DNA from: Oscillospiraceae bacterium
GTDB lineage: Bacteria; Bacillota; Clostridia; Oscillospirales; Ruminococcaceae
Reading direction: 5' to 3'
Length of the DNA stretch: 64,000 bases
Assembly: GCA_017461565.1 (NCBI GenBank)
Contig: JAFTXQ010000014.1
Coordinates: 1 to 64,000, forward strand
Below the pieces are notes generated by a model. The model saw only the letters and a program-made list of their open reading frames with translations. It did no database searches and was not told the DNA's origin. The position numbers and the translations under genes were made by a program. Shown here in pieces: positions 1 to 7,662 of this stretch. The stretch's first letter is position 1; each line of letters opens with the position of its first letter.

Positions 1-798
1 CATGGCTTCGCCTGTTTCGTCCATGGCTTCGCCTGTTTCGTCCATGGCTTCGCCTGTTTCGTCCATGGCTTCGCCTGTTTCGTCCATGGCTTCGCCTGTG
101 TCGCCTATGGCTCCGCCTGTTTCACCTATGGCTTCACCTGTTTCGTCCATGGCTTCACCTGTTTCGTCCATGGCTTCGCCTGTGTCGCCTATGGCTCCGC
201 CTGTTTCACCTATGGCTTCACCTGTTTCGTCCGTGGCTTCGCCTGTTTCGCCTATGGCTCCGCCTGTTTCACCTATGGCTTCACCTGTATCGCCTATGGC
301 TTCGCCTGTTTCGTTAGAGCCGTCAGCGGTTTCGTTGGCAGGCTCTGTTGTATCGCAGCAGATATCACAGGTCTCGTTACTAAGGTCTGTTTGCGGAGCA
401 TCCGAAACATTATCCATGCCGCCTGTGTTGCCGTCTTCGTCTGCTATGGGGGCGTTGATCGAGCTGTTGTGTATCTCCTCTTTGTTTGCTTCGCTTTCCA
501 GATTGCGGTCAGCGATGCTGTTCATATTATTATCTGACGACATTGCGTGTGAGCCTGTTCCGTTTGCCACCATGGAATCGGGGGTCTTTGTCATCGGTAG
601 CAGTGTCACTGCCGAAACGGAGATGACAGCGCAGGCTGCCACGGCTCCGCCTATCATGGATACCCTTTTTAAGGGTATCGGCTTTTTGGCGGGTGCGTTT
701 ACGGTCTGTGCAAGTATATTATTTTTCATGCGCTCCATTGCTTCGGGGGAAGGAGTCATGATCTCTGCACTTTTTTTGTATTCTGCCTTGAAATCCAT
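1..798 (-). CDS. Anti-sigma-factor-like membrane protein with 7-residue tandem repeats (3' end outside window)
   Basis: The reverse strand is open for 266 codons from an ATG at 798 to the window edge. That ATG overlaps the stop of the ECF sigma gene by one base (TGATG), and a GGAGG lies just upstream, so the two are translationally coupled. Residues 1-45 are cytoplasmic-looking and charged. Residues about 47-67 form one hydrophobic membrane segment. The outside part is Asp/Glu/Asn-rich, has a CDICC cluster near residue 148, and from about residue 161 becomes heptapeptides of the type ETGEAMD / ETGEAIG. Position next to the sigma gene and the one-membrane-span layout suggest an anti-sigma or sigma-linked sensor; no known anti-sigma domain was recognised by eye. 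The C-terminus is not in the window. Confidence 0.75.
   Translation of the reverse strand, partial: MDFKAEYKKSAEIMTPSPEAMERMKNNILAQTVNAPAKKPIPLKRVSMIGGAVAACAVISVSAVTLLPMTKTPDSMVANGTGSHAMSSDNNMNSIADRNLESEANKEEIHNSSINAPIADEDGNTGGMDNVSDAPQTDLSNETCDICCDTTEPANETADGSNETGEAIGDTGEAIGETGGAIGETGEATDETGEAIGETGGAIGDTGEAMDETGEAMDETGEAIGETGGAIGDTGEAMDETGEAMDETGEAMDETGEAMDETGEAM
2..316. repeat. 21-bp in-frame tandem repeat array
   Basis: About fifteen 21-base units of the type ATGGCTTCGCCTGTTTCGTC run from the window edge to about 316. The units are in frame with the minus-strand membrane protein, so each adds exactly seven residues. Two or three unit variants alternate in blocks (TTCG/TCCG, TCC/CCT), which is the pattern left by unequal crossing-over or slippage. 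The array continues beyond the window, so its full copy number is unknown. Confidence 0.9.
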
Positions 799-1349
799 CA
801 GAAATCTACCTCCTTAAGCAATGGTTTCAGCATATCTCTGGCACGGCTGAGCTGGGATTTGACGGTGGTCTCTCTTATGCCGGTTGCGGCGCTGATCTGC
901 GCCACTGACATATCTTCGTAATAAAAAAGGTGAATAACGGTACGGTATTTTTCGGGCAGGCGCATAACTGCGGACAATACGGCGTTCTTCTGCTCTATCT
1001 TTTCGATGTCGCCGTCGCTGCCGGGGATAGTGCCTGCTTCCTCCATGTTTTCAAGCCCCTCGTCCGAGGCACGGTGTCTGAACCATGCGGAGGTCACAAG
1101 GGTCTTTGTGCAGTTTATTGCACAGCGGATGAGCCACGCCTTACGGTGCTCCTCGTCGTTGTAGGTGATATCCGCTTTATAGTATTTCAGGAATACATCC
1201 TGCGTGATATCCTCTGCATCGTGGGAGCTTCCAAGGCGTGAAAAGGCTATCCTATACACCATCGGCATATAGAATTCCATCACTTGTTCAAAGCTTTCAC
1301 TTGATTTTAGTGATAATGTGTCCATAGTTACTTCACCGTCCGAATTCAT
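798..1349 (-). CDS. ECF-type RNA polymerase sigma factor (sigma-70 family)
   Basis: 183 residues. Region 2 contains the expected DAEDITQDVFLKYY core-binding helix (about residues 45-58). Region 4 has LPEKYRTVIHLFYYEDMS followed by the helix-turn-helix IRETTVKSQLSRAR. Length and lack of region 3 fit ECF sigma factors. I chose the ATG at 1349 because GGAG lies eight bases upstream; a frame start further out has no ribosome site. The next gene overlaps its stop by one base and probably encodes its membrane regulator. Upstream, three phased 11-base TTTTGCAAC-type repeats may form an auto-regulated promoter. Its target genes cannot be told from sequence. Confidence 0.93.
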   Translation of the reverse strand: MNSDGEVTMDTLSLKSSESFEQVMEFYMPMVYRIAFSRLGSSHDAEDITQDVFLKYYKADITYNDEEHRKAWLIRCAINCTKTLVTSAWFRHRASDEGLENMEEAGTIPGSDGDIEKIEQKNAVLSAVMRLPEKYRTVIHLFYYEDMSVAQISAATGIRETTVKSQLSRARDMLKPLLKEVDF

Positions 1350-1374
1350 AAGTAAAACTCCGTTTATGACAAAA

Positions 1375-1407
1375 AGGTTGCAAAAAAGTTGCAAAACGGT
1401 TACAAAA
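1375..1407 (-). promoter_or_regulatory. Three 11-bp phased direct repeats upstream of ECF sigma gene
   Basis: On the minus strand TTTTGTAACCG, TTTTGCAACTT and TTTTGCAACCT follow each other with an exact 11-base period, 26 bases or more before the sigma start codon. TGYAACY resembles the -35 element recognised by many ECF sigma factors, so one copy may be the autoregulatory promoter and the rest extra contacts. The assignment as promoter is inference. Confidence 0.5.
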
Positions 1408-1415
1408 TTTTTGCA

Positions 1416-1561
1416 GGGCGTTTTCGCCCCGCAATGATATATCTAAAAACTGATGCTTGCCCGCGCAGCGGGCTTTTTGAAAACTTTTTTGCCCGAATTC
1501 ACTTCGGGCAAAAAACACTTTTATCCGCACCAGTGTACCAGCTGAGCAGAAAGCTCAGCTG
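1416..1561. repeat. Cluster of short palindromes in intergenic region
   Basis: The 284 bases between the sigma gene and the Nudix gene hold no gene. They carry a series of short hairpins: GGGCG/CGCCC (1416-1430), GCCCGC-gca-GCGGGC followed by T5 (1459-1478), a 13-base inverted repeat centred on TTCAC (1485-1515), and CAGCTGAGC-agaaa-GCTCAGCTG (1539-1561). The one at 1459 could end transcription rightwards, although no plus-strand gene lies upstream. Confidence 0.6.
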
Positions 1562-1589
1562 TGACGCGCGCAGCAGAGTTTCGCACAGG

Positions 1590-1612
1590 AAAAGTCCCAA
1601 CGGGACTTTTTT
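1590..1612 (-). terminator. Terminator after the Nudix gene
   Basis: GTCCC-aac-GGGAC flanked by A4 on one side and T6 on the other. It lies 22 bases past the Nudix stop and can work in both directions. It closes the nine-gene minus-strand run starting at fabD. Confidence 0.7.
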
Positions 1613-1633
1613 GACGAGATTTTTCTCCCCGCA

Positions 1634-2089
1634 TTATTCTATATTTACAAAATGTTCAATGCCGTCTGAGATATCCGTTATCTTAGTTTTGATAAACTCG
1701 GGATAGATATTCATATCTTTTACGCTGTCGATATCCGCCCACTCCAGCAGGAGACTTCCGCTTGTGCTCTGCGAGGAGAATTTTTCAAAGGGGAAGTCCT
1801 CTTTGCTCTCCACAAGGAAGTAGAATACTATGGAGTGGTAGTCCTTTCCACGGCAGCTCCAAAGGCTCTCGTCCACCCACAGCATACGTGAGCAGGTCAT
1901 GCGAAGCCCTGTTGCTTCACGGAATTCACGGACAAGTGATTGCTCGGCGGTCTCACCGATACGCACCCTGACGGTGGGAAGCGCATATTCCTTGCTGTCA
2001 CGCTGCAACAGCACCTTGCCGTCCTTTATAAACACTCCCGAGGCACGGAAGCTGCATATCTTATTATCCTGTCTGAAATGCCAGTCCAT
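1634..2089 (-). CDS. Nudix-family hydrolase with an incomplete Nudix box
   Basis: 151 residues, one Nudix fold. Nudix enzymes cleave nucleoside diphosphates linked to another group. The box is recognisable around residues 40-60 (GETAEQSLVREFREATGL), keeping the first Glu and REFRE. However the usual Gly-Gly before it is Thr-Val (PTVRVRIGE) and the last Glu of the EE pair is Ala, so one metal ligand may be missing. The ATG at 2089 has AGGAG upstream. It is the last gene of the fabD-aroE-aroK run. Substrate unknown; reduced or altered activity is possible. Confidence 0.82.
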   Translation of the reverse strand: MDWHFRQDNKICSFRASGVFIKDGKVLLQRDSKEYALPTVRVRIGETAEQSLVREFREATGLRMTCSRMLWVDESLWSCRGKDYHSIVFYFLVESKEDFPFEKFSSQSTSGSLLLEWADIDSVKDMNIYPEFIKTKITDISDGIEHFVNIE

Positions 2090-2128
2090 GTGTAATAACT
2101 CCTTGCTGTGATGTTGAGAAAGATGATT

Positions 2129-2755
2129 CTAGAAATACTCCGCTAGCCTGTCGAACACGACCTGCGCCGAAAGCTCCGAAAGCCTGTCCTTTCTGAAGAA
2201 ACCCTCGCTGAACAGCCTTACAGCCGCATCTACGCCCACCTTGTTGTACACCGAGAAATCCTTGAGCATACGCTGCTTTTTGTCCTCGTCATCGTTGTAC
2301 AGAAGCTCACGCACGGTCTGGAAAGCACGCTGCATATCCGAAATCCCGTTGTCAAGCCACGTTACCTTTATGCCCTTGCCGCGTGCGAAATCGCTCAGCT
2401 CTATCAGCTTCATCGCACCGCCGAAATCGTCCCTTGCGGCTATCTCCACGTTGCGGATGTGTCCCATCACAAGGGTGCCCATGCACATTATGCATGGCTC
2501 AAGTCCTGCGTAGAGAGTGTATGACTTTGGATGAGGGTACCTTCTTACGTCAAGGTTGCGTATCGCCTCTGCCTCGGCGTGGGCGGTGGCTGGGTTGGGC
2601 ACGCTGCACTCCGATATCTGATTGCGTCCCTCGGACAGGATGTTGCCCTCGCTGTCCGTAATGACCGCCGCGATAGCCTTGCTGCCCTCGCAGAGGGACT
2701 GCCACTCAAGCTGAAATATCCGCTGCCAGTGTACGGGAAGCTCCGTGTATCTCAT
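2129..2755 (-). CDS. Zinc-dependent nucleoside/deoxycytidylate deaminase-like protein
   Basis: 208 residues. The cytidine-deaminase fold zinc site is clear: HAEAE (about residue 59) supplies His and the proton-shuttling Glu, and EPCIMCMG supplies two Cys. The GLEPCIMC form is closest to the guanine-deaminase/TadA branch. The C-terminal 80 residues are an extension with no match I recognise. An ATG with AAGGAG upstream fixes the start. It lies between fumarase alpha and the Nudix gene; a role in purine or tRNA base deamination is possible, but the exact substrate cannot be read from sequence. Confidence 0.82.
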   Translation of the reverse strand: MRYTELPVHWQRIFQLEWQSLCEGSKAIAAVITDSEGNILSEGRNQISECSVPNPATAHAEAEAIRNLDVRRYPHPKSYTLYAGLEPCIMCMGTLVMGHIRNVEIAARDDFGGAMKLIELSDFARGKGIKVTWLDNGISDMQRAFQTVRELLYNDDEDKKQRMLKDFSVYNKVGVDAAVRLFSEGFFRKDRLSELSAQVVFDRLAEYF

Positions 2756-2767
2756 AGTTGTGCTCCT

Positions 2768-3613
2768 TTATATCTCGGCGTGGGCGTGTCTTGTCACATG
2801 GCAGCCGATGTTCACCGCCACGGGCAGACCTGCGATATGCGTCGCACTCTTTTCGATGTTCACATACAGTGCGGTGACTGTGCCGCCGAATCCCTGCGAG
2901 CCTATACCGAGTCTGTTTATCTCCTGAAGCATATCCTGCTCCATCCTTGCGTAGGCAGGATCGGGGTTGCGCTGTGAAAGGTCACGGCACAGTGCTTTTT
3001 TGGCGAGATACGCGCTGTACTCGAAGTCGCCGCCGATGCCTACTCCCACCACTATGGGAGGGCAGGGGTTGCTTCCTGCGAGGGACACCGTTTCGGTAAC
3101 GAAGCCGATGATATCCTCCCTCGAAGCGGAGGGGGTGAACATCTTAAGGCGGCTCATATTCTCGCTTCCGAAGCCTTTGGGAGCTACTGTGAGGCTTATC
3201 CTGTCGCCTTCCACTATCCTTGTGTGGATAACGGCAGGGGTATTGTTGTTGGTGTTCTTTCGGTCGAGAAGCGGGTCGCCCACTATCGAAAGGCGAAGCC
3301 TGCCTTTTATGTAGCCATCTGCAACGCCTGCGTTCACTGCATCCTCGAAAAGGCCGCCCGTAATGTGGCAGTCCTGTCCCACCTCGGCGAATATCACTGC
3401 CATGCCCGTGTCCTGACATATCGGCACGCTTAGCTCGTCGGCACAGTCGATGTTGCTGATGATGTCCGAAAGCACGCTCTTTCCGAGGGGGCTCTCCTCC
3501 TTGTCGATGCAGGAGGCTATGCACTCCTTCATGCCGCAGGGCAGGTGCAGGTTTGCCTCTATGCAAAGTCGGCTTACGGTCTCGGTAATAAGTGAAGCGT
3601 TTATCTCACGCAT
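2768..3613 (-). CDS. Fumarate hydratase class I, alpha subunit
   Basis: 281 residues, the length of stand-alone alpha subunits of the oxygen-sensitive Fe-S fumarase/L-tartrate dehydratase family. Visible signatures are VPICQDTGMAV, GSNPCPPIVVGVGIGG and NIGCHVTRHAHA, giving the three Cys positions that hold the 4Fe-4S cluster. The enzyme interconverts fumarate and malate. The beta subunit normally sits directly downstream, but here the next gene is a deaminase, so the partner must be elsewhere. ATG at 3613 follows AAAGGAATG. Tartrate dehydratase alpha is the alternative call. Confidence 0.9.
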   Translation of the reverse strand: MREINASLITETVSRLCIEANLHLPCGMKECIASCIDKEESPLGKSVLSDIISNIDCADELSVPICQDTGMAVIFAEVGQDCHITGGLFEDAVNAGVADGYIKGRLRLSIVGDPLLDRKNTNNNTPAVIHTRIVEGDRISLTVAPKGFGSENMSRLKMFTPSASREDIIGFVTETVSLAGSNPCPPIVVGVGIGGDFEYSAYLAKKALCRDLSQRNPDPAYARMEQDMLQEINRLGIGSQGFGGTVTALYVNIEKSATHIAGLPVAVNIGCHVTRHAHAEI

Positions 3614-3634
3614 GTTATCATTCCTTTCAGGTGT

Positions 3635-4270
3635 TTAGTCTGGCAGTATTCCTCTCTTGTTAGCGTCACGCAGCAGCCCGAAGATATATTCGTGTATCTC
3701 CTTTGAGCCGTCACAGAGCCTTTCGTTGCGCTGCTGTACCTGATGCAGATGTATACCGTGCTGCTGCCACGAAAGTCCGTCTCGGCTGAGGTTCAGGAGC
3801 AACGGTTGTATCCTGTCCGCAACAGCGGCAAAACGTGATTCGGCTGTCTGCTGTGCTTCAAACTCGTCCCAGAGCTGTCGGTATTCATTCTGCTGTTCAT
3901 CCGGCAGGAGTCCGAAAAGTCTTTCAGCCGCACGAAGCTCACGCTCCCTTTTGGTCGTGTTTGCAGCCACATCATAGCAGTAGGTGTCGCCTGCATCTAT
4001 CTCCACGATATCGTGGACAAGTACCATCTTCATGGTCTTAAGCACGTCTATCGGTTCGTTTGAATACTCCGCAAGCACCGCAACGAACAACGCAAGCGAA
4101 AAGCTATGCTCTGCGTCGTTTTCACGGCGTGGATACGGCTTTGTGACATTGCTTCCGTCAGGCTGCGGCGGCAGATCGTCAACTTTTGTGTAGGTTTGTC
4201 GGTATATATTCTTCAGCCTGTCTGCTTCCATAAGGAACGAAAGCTGTGCTTCAAGTCTTTTCAGGTCCAT
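3635..4270 (-). CDS. HD-domain phosphohydrolase (COG1896 / YfbR-like)
   Basis: 211 residues. Metal-binding HD signature: DAEHSFSLALF, then LVHDIVEIDAGDTYCYD, with a later Asp in AVADRIQPLL. This layout belongs to the 5'-deoxynucleotidase-type HD proteins, which dephosphorylate deoxynucleoside monophosphates in known members. The ATG at 4270 overlaps the end of the GNAT gene by ten bases. The open frame extends further upstream but that part is out-of-frame shadow of the GNAT gene. Confidence 0.85.
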   Translation of the reverse strand: MDLKRLEAQLSFLMEADRLKNIYRQTYTKVDDLPPQPDGSNVTKPYPRRENDAEHSFSLALFVAVLAEYSNEPIDVLKTMKMVLVHDIVEIDAGDTYCYDVAANTTKRERELRAAERLFGLLPDEQQNEYRQLWDEFEAQQTAESRFAAVADRIQPLLLNLSRDGLSWQQHGIHLHQVQQRNERLCDGSKEIHEYIFGLLRDANKRGILPD

Positions 4271-5022
4271 TCCGTTCTCCTTTGCTGTATCTTTTTGCAG
4301 CCTATCTCGGTCCATGCAGGACGGAAGCCGCATTTTATTGCGATGTTCCATGAGTGCAGGTTGGAAAGGCTGGTTCCGTAGAACGGTATATCTCCCCGCT
4401 TTTCTATCTCCGTTTTCAGCAGCGAAACAAGGTTCGTTCCGATGCCCTTTGAGCGGAACTGCGGCATCACATCGATGCCTATCTGCTGCCAGCCTTTGGC
4501 GTCCTCGGAGCAGCCTGCCATGCCTGCTATCTCGCCATCTATGACGGCGCACACGACCAGTGTATCGGGGCGCTCGGGCCGGAAGCGGTCGCATATCGCA
4601 TTGGGAAAGCGTTCGTCCCCGTAGAAACGGTGTATTTCCTCACCGAAGAACCATTCGGTCTCAAAGTCACCAACGGGGGATGAACTCTTACAGGGCAGGA
4701 ACATATGGTGGCTCTGGGACAGGGTATAGCCGTGCCTGTTCAGCTCCCTTTCAAGGGGGAGGAGGTTCGGCTGCTCAAAAAGAAAGTGTCCCGTCCTGCC
4801 GCTGCTCCACTCCCTGAGGAAAGGGTGAAGCCGCTCGTCCGCAGTGATCACGGCGTTGCCGCCCAGAGTGACCATGTGGAAGAAATACGGCTCCTGCTGA
4901 TATATCCTGCGTCCCTCGTTGGCGGCGGAGAGGGTGATGACATTATCCTCCCTGCCGAAGTCCTCGGGAGAGCAGTTGAGTTCGGTCGCCAGCAGTTTTT
5001 TAAGATCTTCGATATGTTTCAT
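4261..5022 (-). CDS. GNAT-family N-acetyltransferase
   Basis: 253 residues. The C-terminal half is a GNAT domain: VCAVIDGEIAGMAGC (beta strands 2-3), IGIDVMPQFRSKGIGTNLV (acetyl-CoA pyrophosphate loop RSKGIG) and NLHSWNIAIKCGFRPAW. The N-terminal 130 residues are a separate region of unknown role. The ATG at 5022 is the only Met ahead of the conserved part; no good Shine-Dalgarno site is seen and a GC hairpin (5036-5056) lies just upstream, so translation may be weak or coupled. Substrate unknown. Confidence 0.85.
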   Translation of the reverse strand: MKHIEDLKKLLATELNCSPEDFGREDNVITLSAANEGRRIYQQEPYFFHMVTLGGNAVITADERLHPFLREWSSGRTGHFLFEQPNLLPLERELNRHGYTLSQSHHMFLPCKSSSPVGDFETEWFFGEEIHRFYGDERFPNAICDRFRPERPDTLVVCAVIDGEIAGMAGCSEDAKGWQQIGIDVMPQFRSKGIGTNLVSLLKTEIEKRGDIPFYGTSLSNLHSWNIAIKCGFRPAWTEIGCKKIQQRRTEWT

Positions 5023-5063
5023 TGTATCATGTATGGGCGGATAAGATACCCGCCCGTGTGTCG

Positions 5064-6245
5064 TTATTTTCTGAATGCTGTCTTTCCACCCACGAATACC
5101 ATATCGGGGGTAACGGTGAGGTCCAGCGGGTCGCCCCTGAACAGGGAGAAATCCGCGTGCTTGCCCACCTCGACCGAGCCGAGTATATCTGCAACGCCGA
5201 TGGTCTCGGCGGCGGTGATGGTGATGCCGCGCAGAGCCTCCTCGCGGGAGAGTCCGCCCCTTACCGCAAGAGCCGCAGTGAGGGGGAGGTACTGTATCGG
5301 GGTCTCGGGGTGGTCGGTGCAGATCGCGCACTTTATGCCGTTGTCCGAAAGTATCTTAGGCGTGGTTATGTCGTGATTGCGAAGCTCGGGCTTGCCACGG
5401 TCGCCGAAAAGGGGACCCACTACCACAGCAGGGGAGTCCTCCGAAAGCTCGTCTGCGATAACTCCGCCGTCGGTGCAGTGAATGAGCACATAGTCAAGTC
5501 CGAACTCCTTTGAGATACGGATGGCGGTGAAGATATCGTCCGCACGGTGGCAGTGGAAATGCGCTTTAAGCCTGTTCTCCTCGTTGAACAGGGGGAGGAG
5601 AGCCTCGCACTTTATATCGTAGTCAGGCTCGGAAACCTCGTCGTCGGTGCCCTTCAGGCGCAGGTACTCCTGCTTGTCCGAGAGGTAGCGTTTTGCCTTC
5701 AGAAGCTGCTCACGGATGACAGCGGCGGTCGCCATGCGGGTCACGGGGGACTCGTCACGGTCGTTGTAGGTGTTCTTGGGGTTCTCGCCCAGTGCGAATT
5801 TTATCGCCGCGGGGGATCTTACCACAAGCTTGTCCACACGCTTGCTGCCCCATGTCTTCATGATCACGAAGCTGCCGCCGATGGGGTTTGCACTGCCTAC
5901 GCCTGTGCAGACAGCAGTGACGCCTGCCCTTACAGCGTCCCCGAAGCAGCGGTCCATCGCATCGATGCTGTCGATAGCACGCAGATGCGGTGTGGTGGGG
6001 TCGGTGTCCTCGTTGCCGTCCTCGCCCTCAAAGGTGAGTCCGTCGTCCCACATTCCGATATGGCAGTGGGCATCGATGAAGCCTGGGTAGAGGGTCATGC
6101 CCTCGCCGTCCATTATGTCGTCGAGGTGGTGGACATAGTCCTCCATATCGCCTATCTCGGTGAATACGCCGTTTTCAAAGCGCACGTAGCCGTTTTCGTA
6201 GTCCTTTGAGGACATTGACTTTATTTTTACGTTTGTGATTACCAT
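5064..6245 (-). CDS. Amidohydrolase (imidazolonepropionase-like)
   Basis: 393 residues. A metal-dependent amidohydrolase TIM barrel: first metal motif FIDAHCHIGMW near residue 58, then HFHCH and LIHCTDGG, and CTDHPETP near residue 310. A C-terminal beta-sandwich segment (VGKHADFSLFRGDPLDL) is typical of the family. Start ATG at 6245 has AAGGAA upstream. It follows aroK by 17 bases. Members act on cyclic amides or similar bonds; the substrate here is not predictable. Confidence 0.87.
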   Translation of the reverse strand: MVITNVKIKSMSSKDYENGYVRFENGVFTEIGDMEDYVHHLDDIMDGEGMTLYPGFIDAHCHIGMWDDGLTFEGEDGNEDTDPTTPHLRAIDSIDAMDRCFGDAVRAGVTAVCTGVGSANPIGGSFVIMKTWGSKRVDKLVVRSPAAIKFALGENPKNTYNDRDESPVTRMATAAVIREQLLKAKRYLSDKQEYLRLKGTDDEVSEPDYDIKCEALLPLFNEENRLKAHFHCHRADDIFTAIRISKEFGLDYVLIHCTDGGVIADELSEDSPAVVVGPLFGDRGKPELRNHDITTPKILSDNGIKCAICTDHPETPIQYLPLTAALAVRGGLSREEALRGITITAAETIGVADILGSVEVGKHADFSLFRGDPLDLTVTPDMVFVGGKTAFRK

Positions 6246-6262
6246 TGATAGTTCCTTTTTAT

Positions 6263-6778
6263 CTATATAGTACCGTGTTCCTCATAGTATTCCAGCAGCT
6301 TTTTTATCTCACTGCGGATGATAACGTCTTTTGTGTTGCCGTTCACCATGCACATACTGTTGCGCTTGTAGATAACGGCACGGGTGTTGTAAAGCTCCTC
6401 AAGCTGCTGCTTTGTGTTGTTCACCACGAGGGGGCGGTTGGCGTCGTTCTTTATACGCTGATAGCAGTTCTCGAACGAGGTGTTGATGTACACCGAAAGT
6501 CCGCTCTGCCTTGCGAATTCTGCGGTGCTGTCGTTTATCAGTGCGCCGCCGCCCGTTGCCACTATGTAGCCGTCGGAAAGCTCGCGGATGTACTTCGCCT
6601 CGAGGGTGCGGAAATGCGGTTCGCCGTACTGTGCGAAGATATCGGGGATGCTCATGCCCTCACGCTCGACTATCACACGGTCGAGGTCAACGAATTTCCT
6701 GTCCGTTACGGCGGCGAGCATCCTGCCTATATGGCTCTTGCCGCAGCCCATGAAGCCGCAGAGATATACTGAACTCAT
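6263..6778 (-). CDS. aroK: Shikimate kinase
   Basis: 171 residues, typical length. Phosphorylates shikimate to shikimate 3-phosphate in aromatic amino-acid synthesis. The P-loop GFMGCGKSHIG is at residues 8-18, followed by DLDRVIVEREGMSI (shikimate binding Asp), FRTLEAKYI and GGGALI. Its ATG overlaps the aroE stop by four bases, so the two are coupled. Confidence 0.95.
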   Translation of the reverse strand: MSSVYLCGFMGCGKSHIGRMLAAVTDRKFVDLDRVIVEREGMSIPDIFAQYGEPHFRTLEAKYIRELSDGYIVATGGGALINDSTAEFARQSGLSVYINTSFENCYQRIKNDANRPLVVNNTKQQLEELYNTRAVIYKRNSMCMVNGNTKDVIIRSEIKKLLEYYEEHGTI

Positions 6779-7626
6779 ACCAGTGCCTCCATATCGGAGA
6801 TAAGCTTATCTATGTCCTCTTTGTTGTAGGTGGCGTTGTCCCATATCTCATGGGCGGCGACCGCCTGAAGCACCAGCATAGCCATGCCTGTCATAGCCTT
6901 TGCGCCCTTTTCGCGGGCGGTCCTTGCAAGCAGGGTCTCTCTGGGATTGTAGATGGCATCGAACACGAACTTCACGCCCTCCAGCACCTCGGGTGTGCAG
7001 GGCATCCTGTCGCTTTTGGGGTACATTCCCACGGGGCAGGCGTTCACCAGCAGGTCTGTCTGAGGGATATCACCCTCGAAATCGGACAGGGACAGCGCAC
7101 CGTTGTTGATGAACACTATACGCACATCCGCATCGGGCTTCTTGTCCTTTATCTCCTTTACCGCCTGCTGTGCTAGCGCCTCGTCAGACTTAAGCGCTGC
7201 AATGGTGAGCTTACCGCCGCTGAGCGCGGTCTCGATAGCCATCATCCTGCCAACGCCGCCGCAGCCGATAAGCAGCACATTGGAGCCCAGGGAGGCACCC
7301 ATCATCTCAATGGACTTTGTAAATCCCATTACATCGGTGTTGTAGCCGACCTTTTCGGCGCCGTTTGCCACGCAGTTAACGGAGCGGTAACGCTGTGCGC
7401 CCTCGGAAAGTCTGTCGCAGTAGCTTATTATTTCCACTTTGTGGGGTATAGTAATATTGAAGCCGTCCAGCGACTTAAGGAAGTCGTGCTTGTCCGCAAG
7501 CTCCTCGGGGGCGATATCGTAAAGCTGATAATCCACTGTTTCTCCCGAAAGCTCAAAGAGCCTTGTGTGTATCTGGGGGGAAAGGGAGTGTCCGAGGGGA
7601 TGACCTATCAAACCGAATTTACGCAT
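6775..7626 (-). CDS. aroE: Shikimate dehydrogenase
   Basis: 283 residues. NADPH-dependent reduction of 3-dehydroshikimate to shikimate, the step before AroK. Substrate-binding motif GHPLGHSLSPQIH at the N-terminus and catalytic Lys in NITIPHKVEI are present. The NADP loop is LIGCGGVGRM. Lies 36 bases after fabD and overlaps aroK by four bases. Confidence 0.95.
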   Translation of the reverse strand: MRKFGLIGHPLGHSLSPQIHTRLFELSGETVDYQLYDIAPEELADKHDFLKSLDGFNITIPHKVEIISYCDRLSEGAQRYRSVNCVANGAEKVGYNTDVMGFTKSIEMMGASLGSNVLLIGCGGVGRMMAIETALSGGKLTIAALKSDEALAQQAVKEIKDKKPDADVRIVFINNGALSLSDFEGDIPQTDLLVNACPVGMYPKSDRMPCTPEVLEGVKFVFDAIYNPRETLLARTAREKGAKAMTGMAMLVLQAVAAHEIWDNATYNKEDIDKLISDMEALV

Positions 7627-7662
7627 TGTATATTCTCCTTGGTATATAACCTGATGTATTGA

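Noticed and set aside
2..316. Possible CRISPR array or satellite
   Set aside because: Units are 21 bases, contiguous with no spacers and in frame with a protein.
2..817. Plus-strand open frame of 271 codons with MASPVSS repeats
   Set aside because: It is the mirror of the 21-bp array. The minus strand has a coupled start, ribosome site, membrane helix and sigma-factor neighbour; the plus frame has no start signal and hydrophobic, implausible composition after the repeats.
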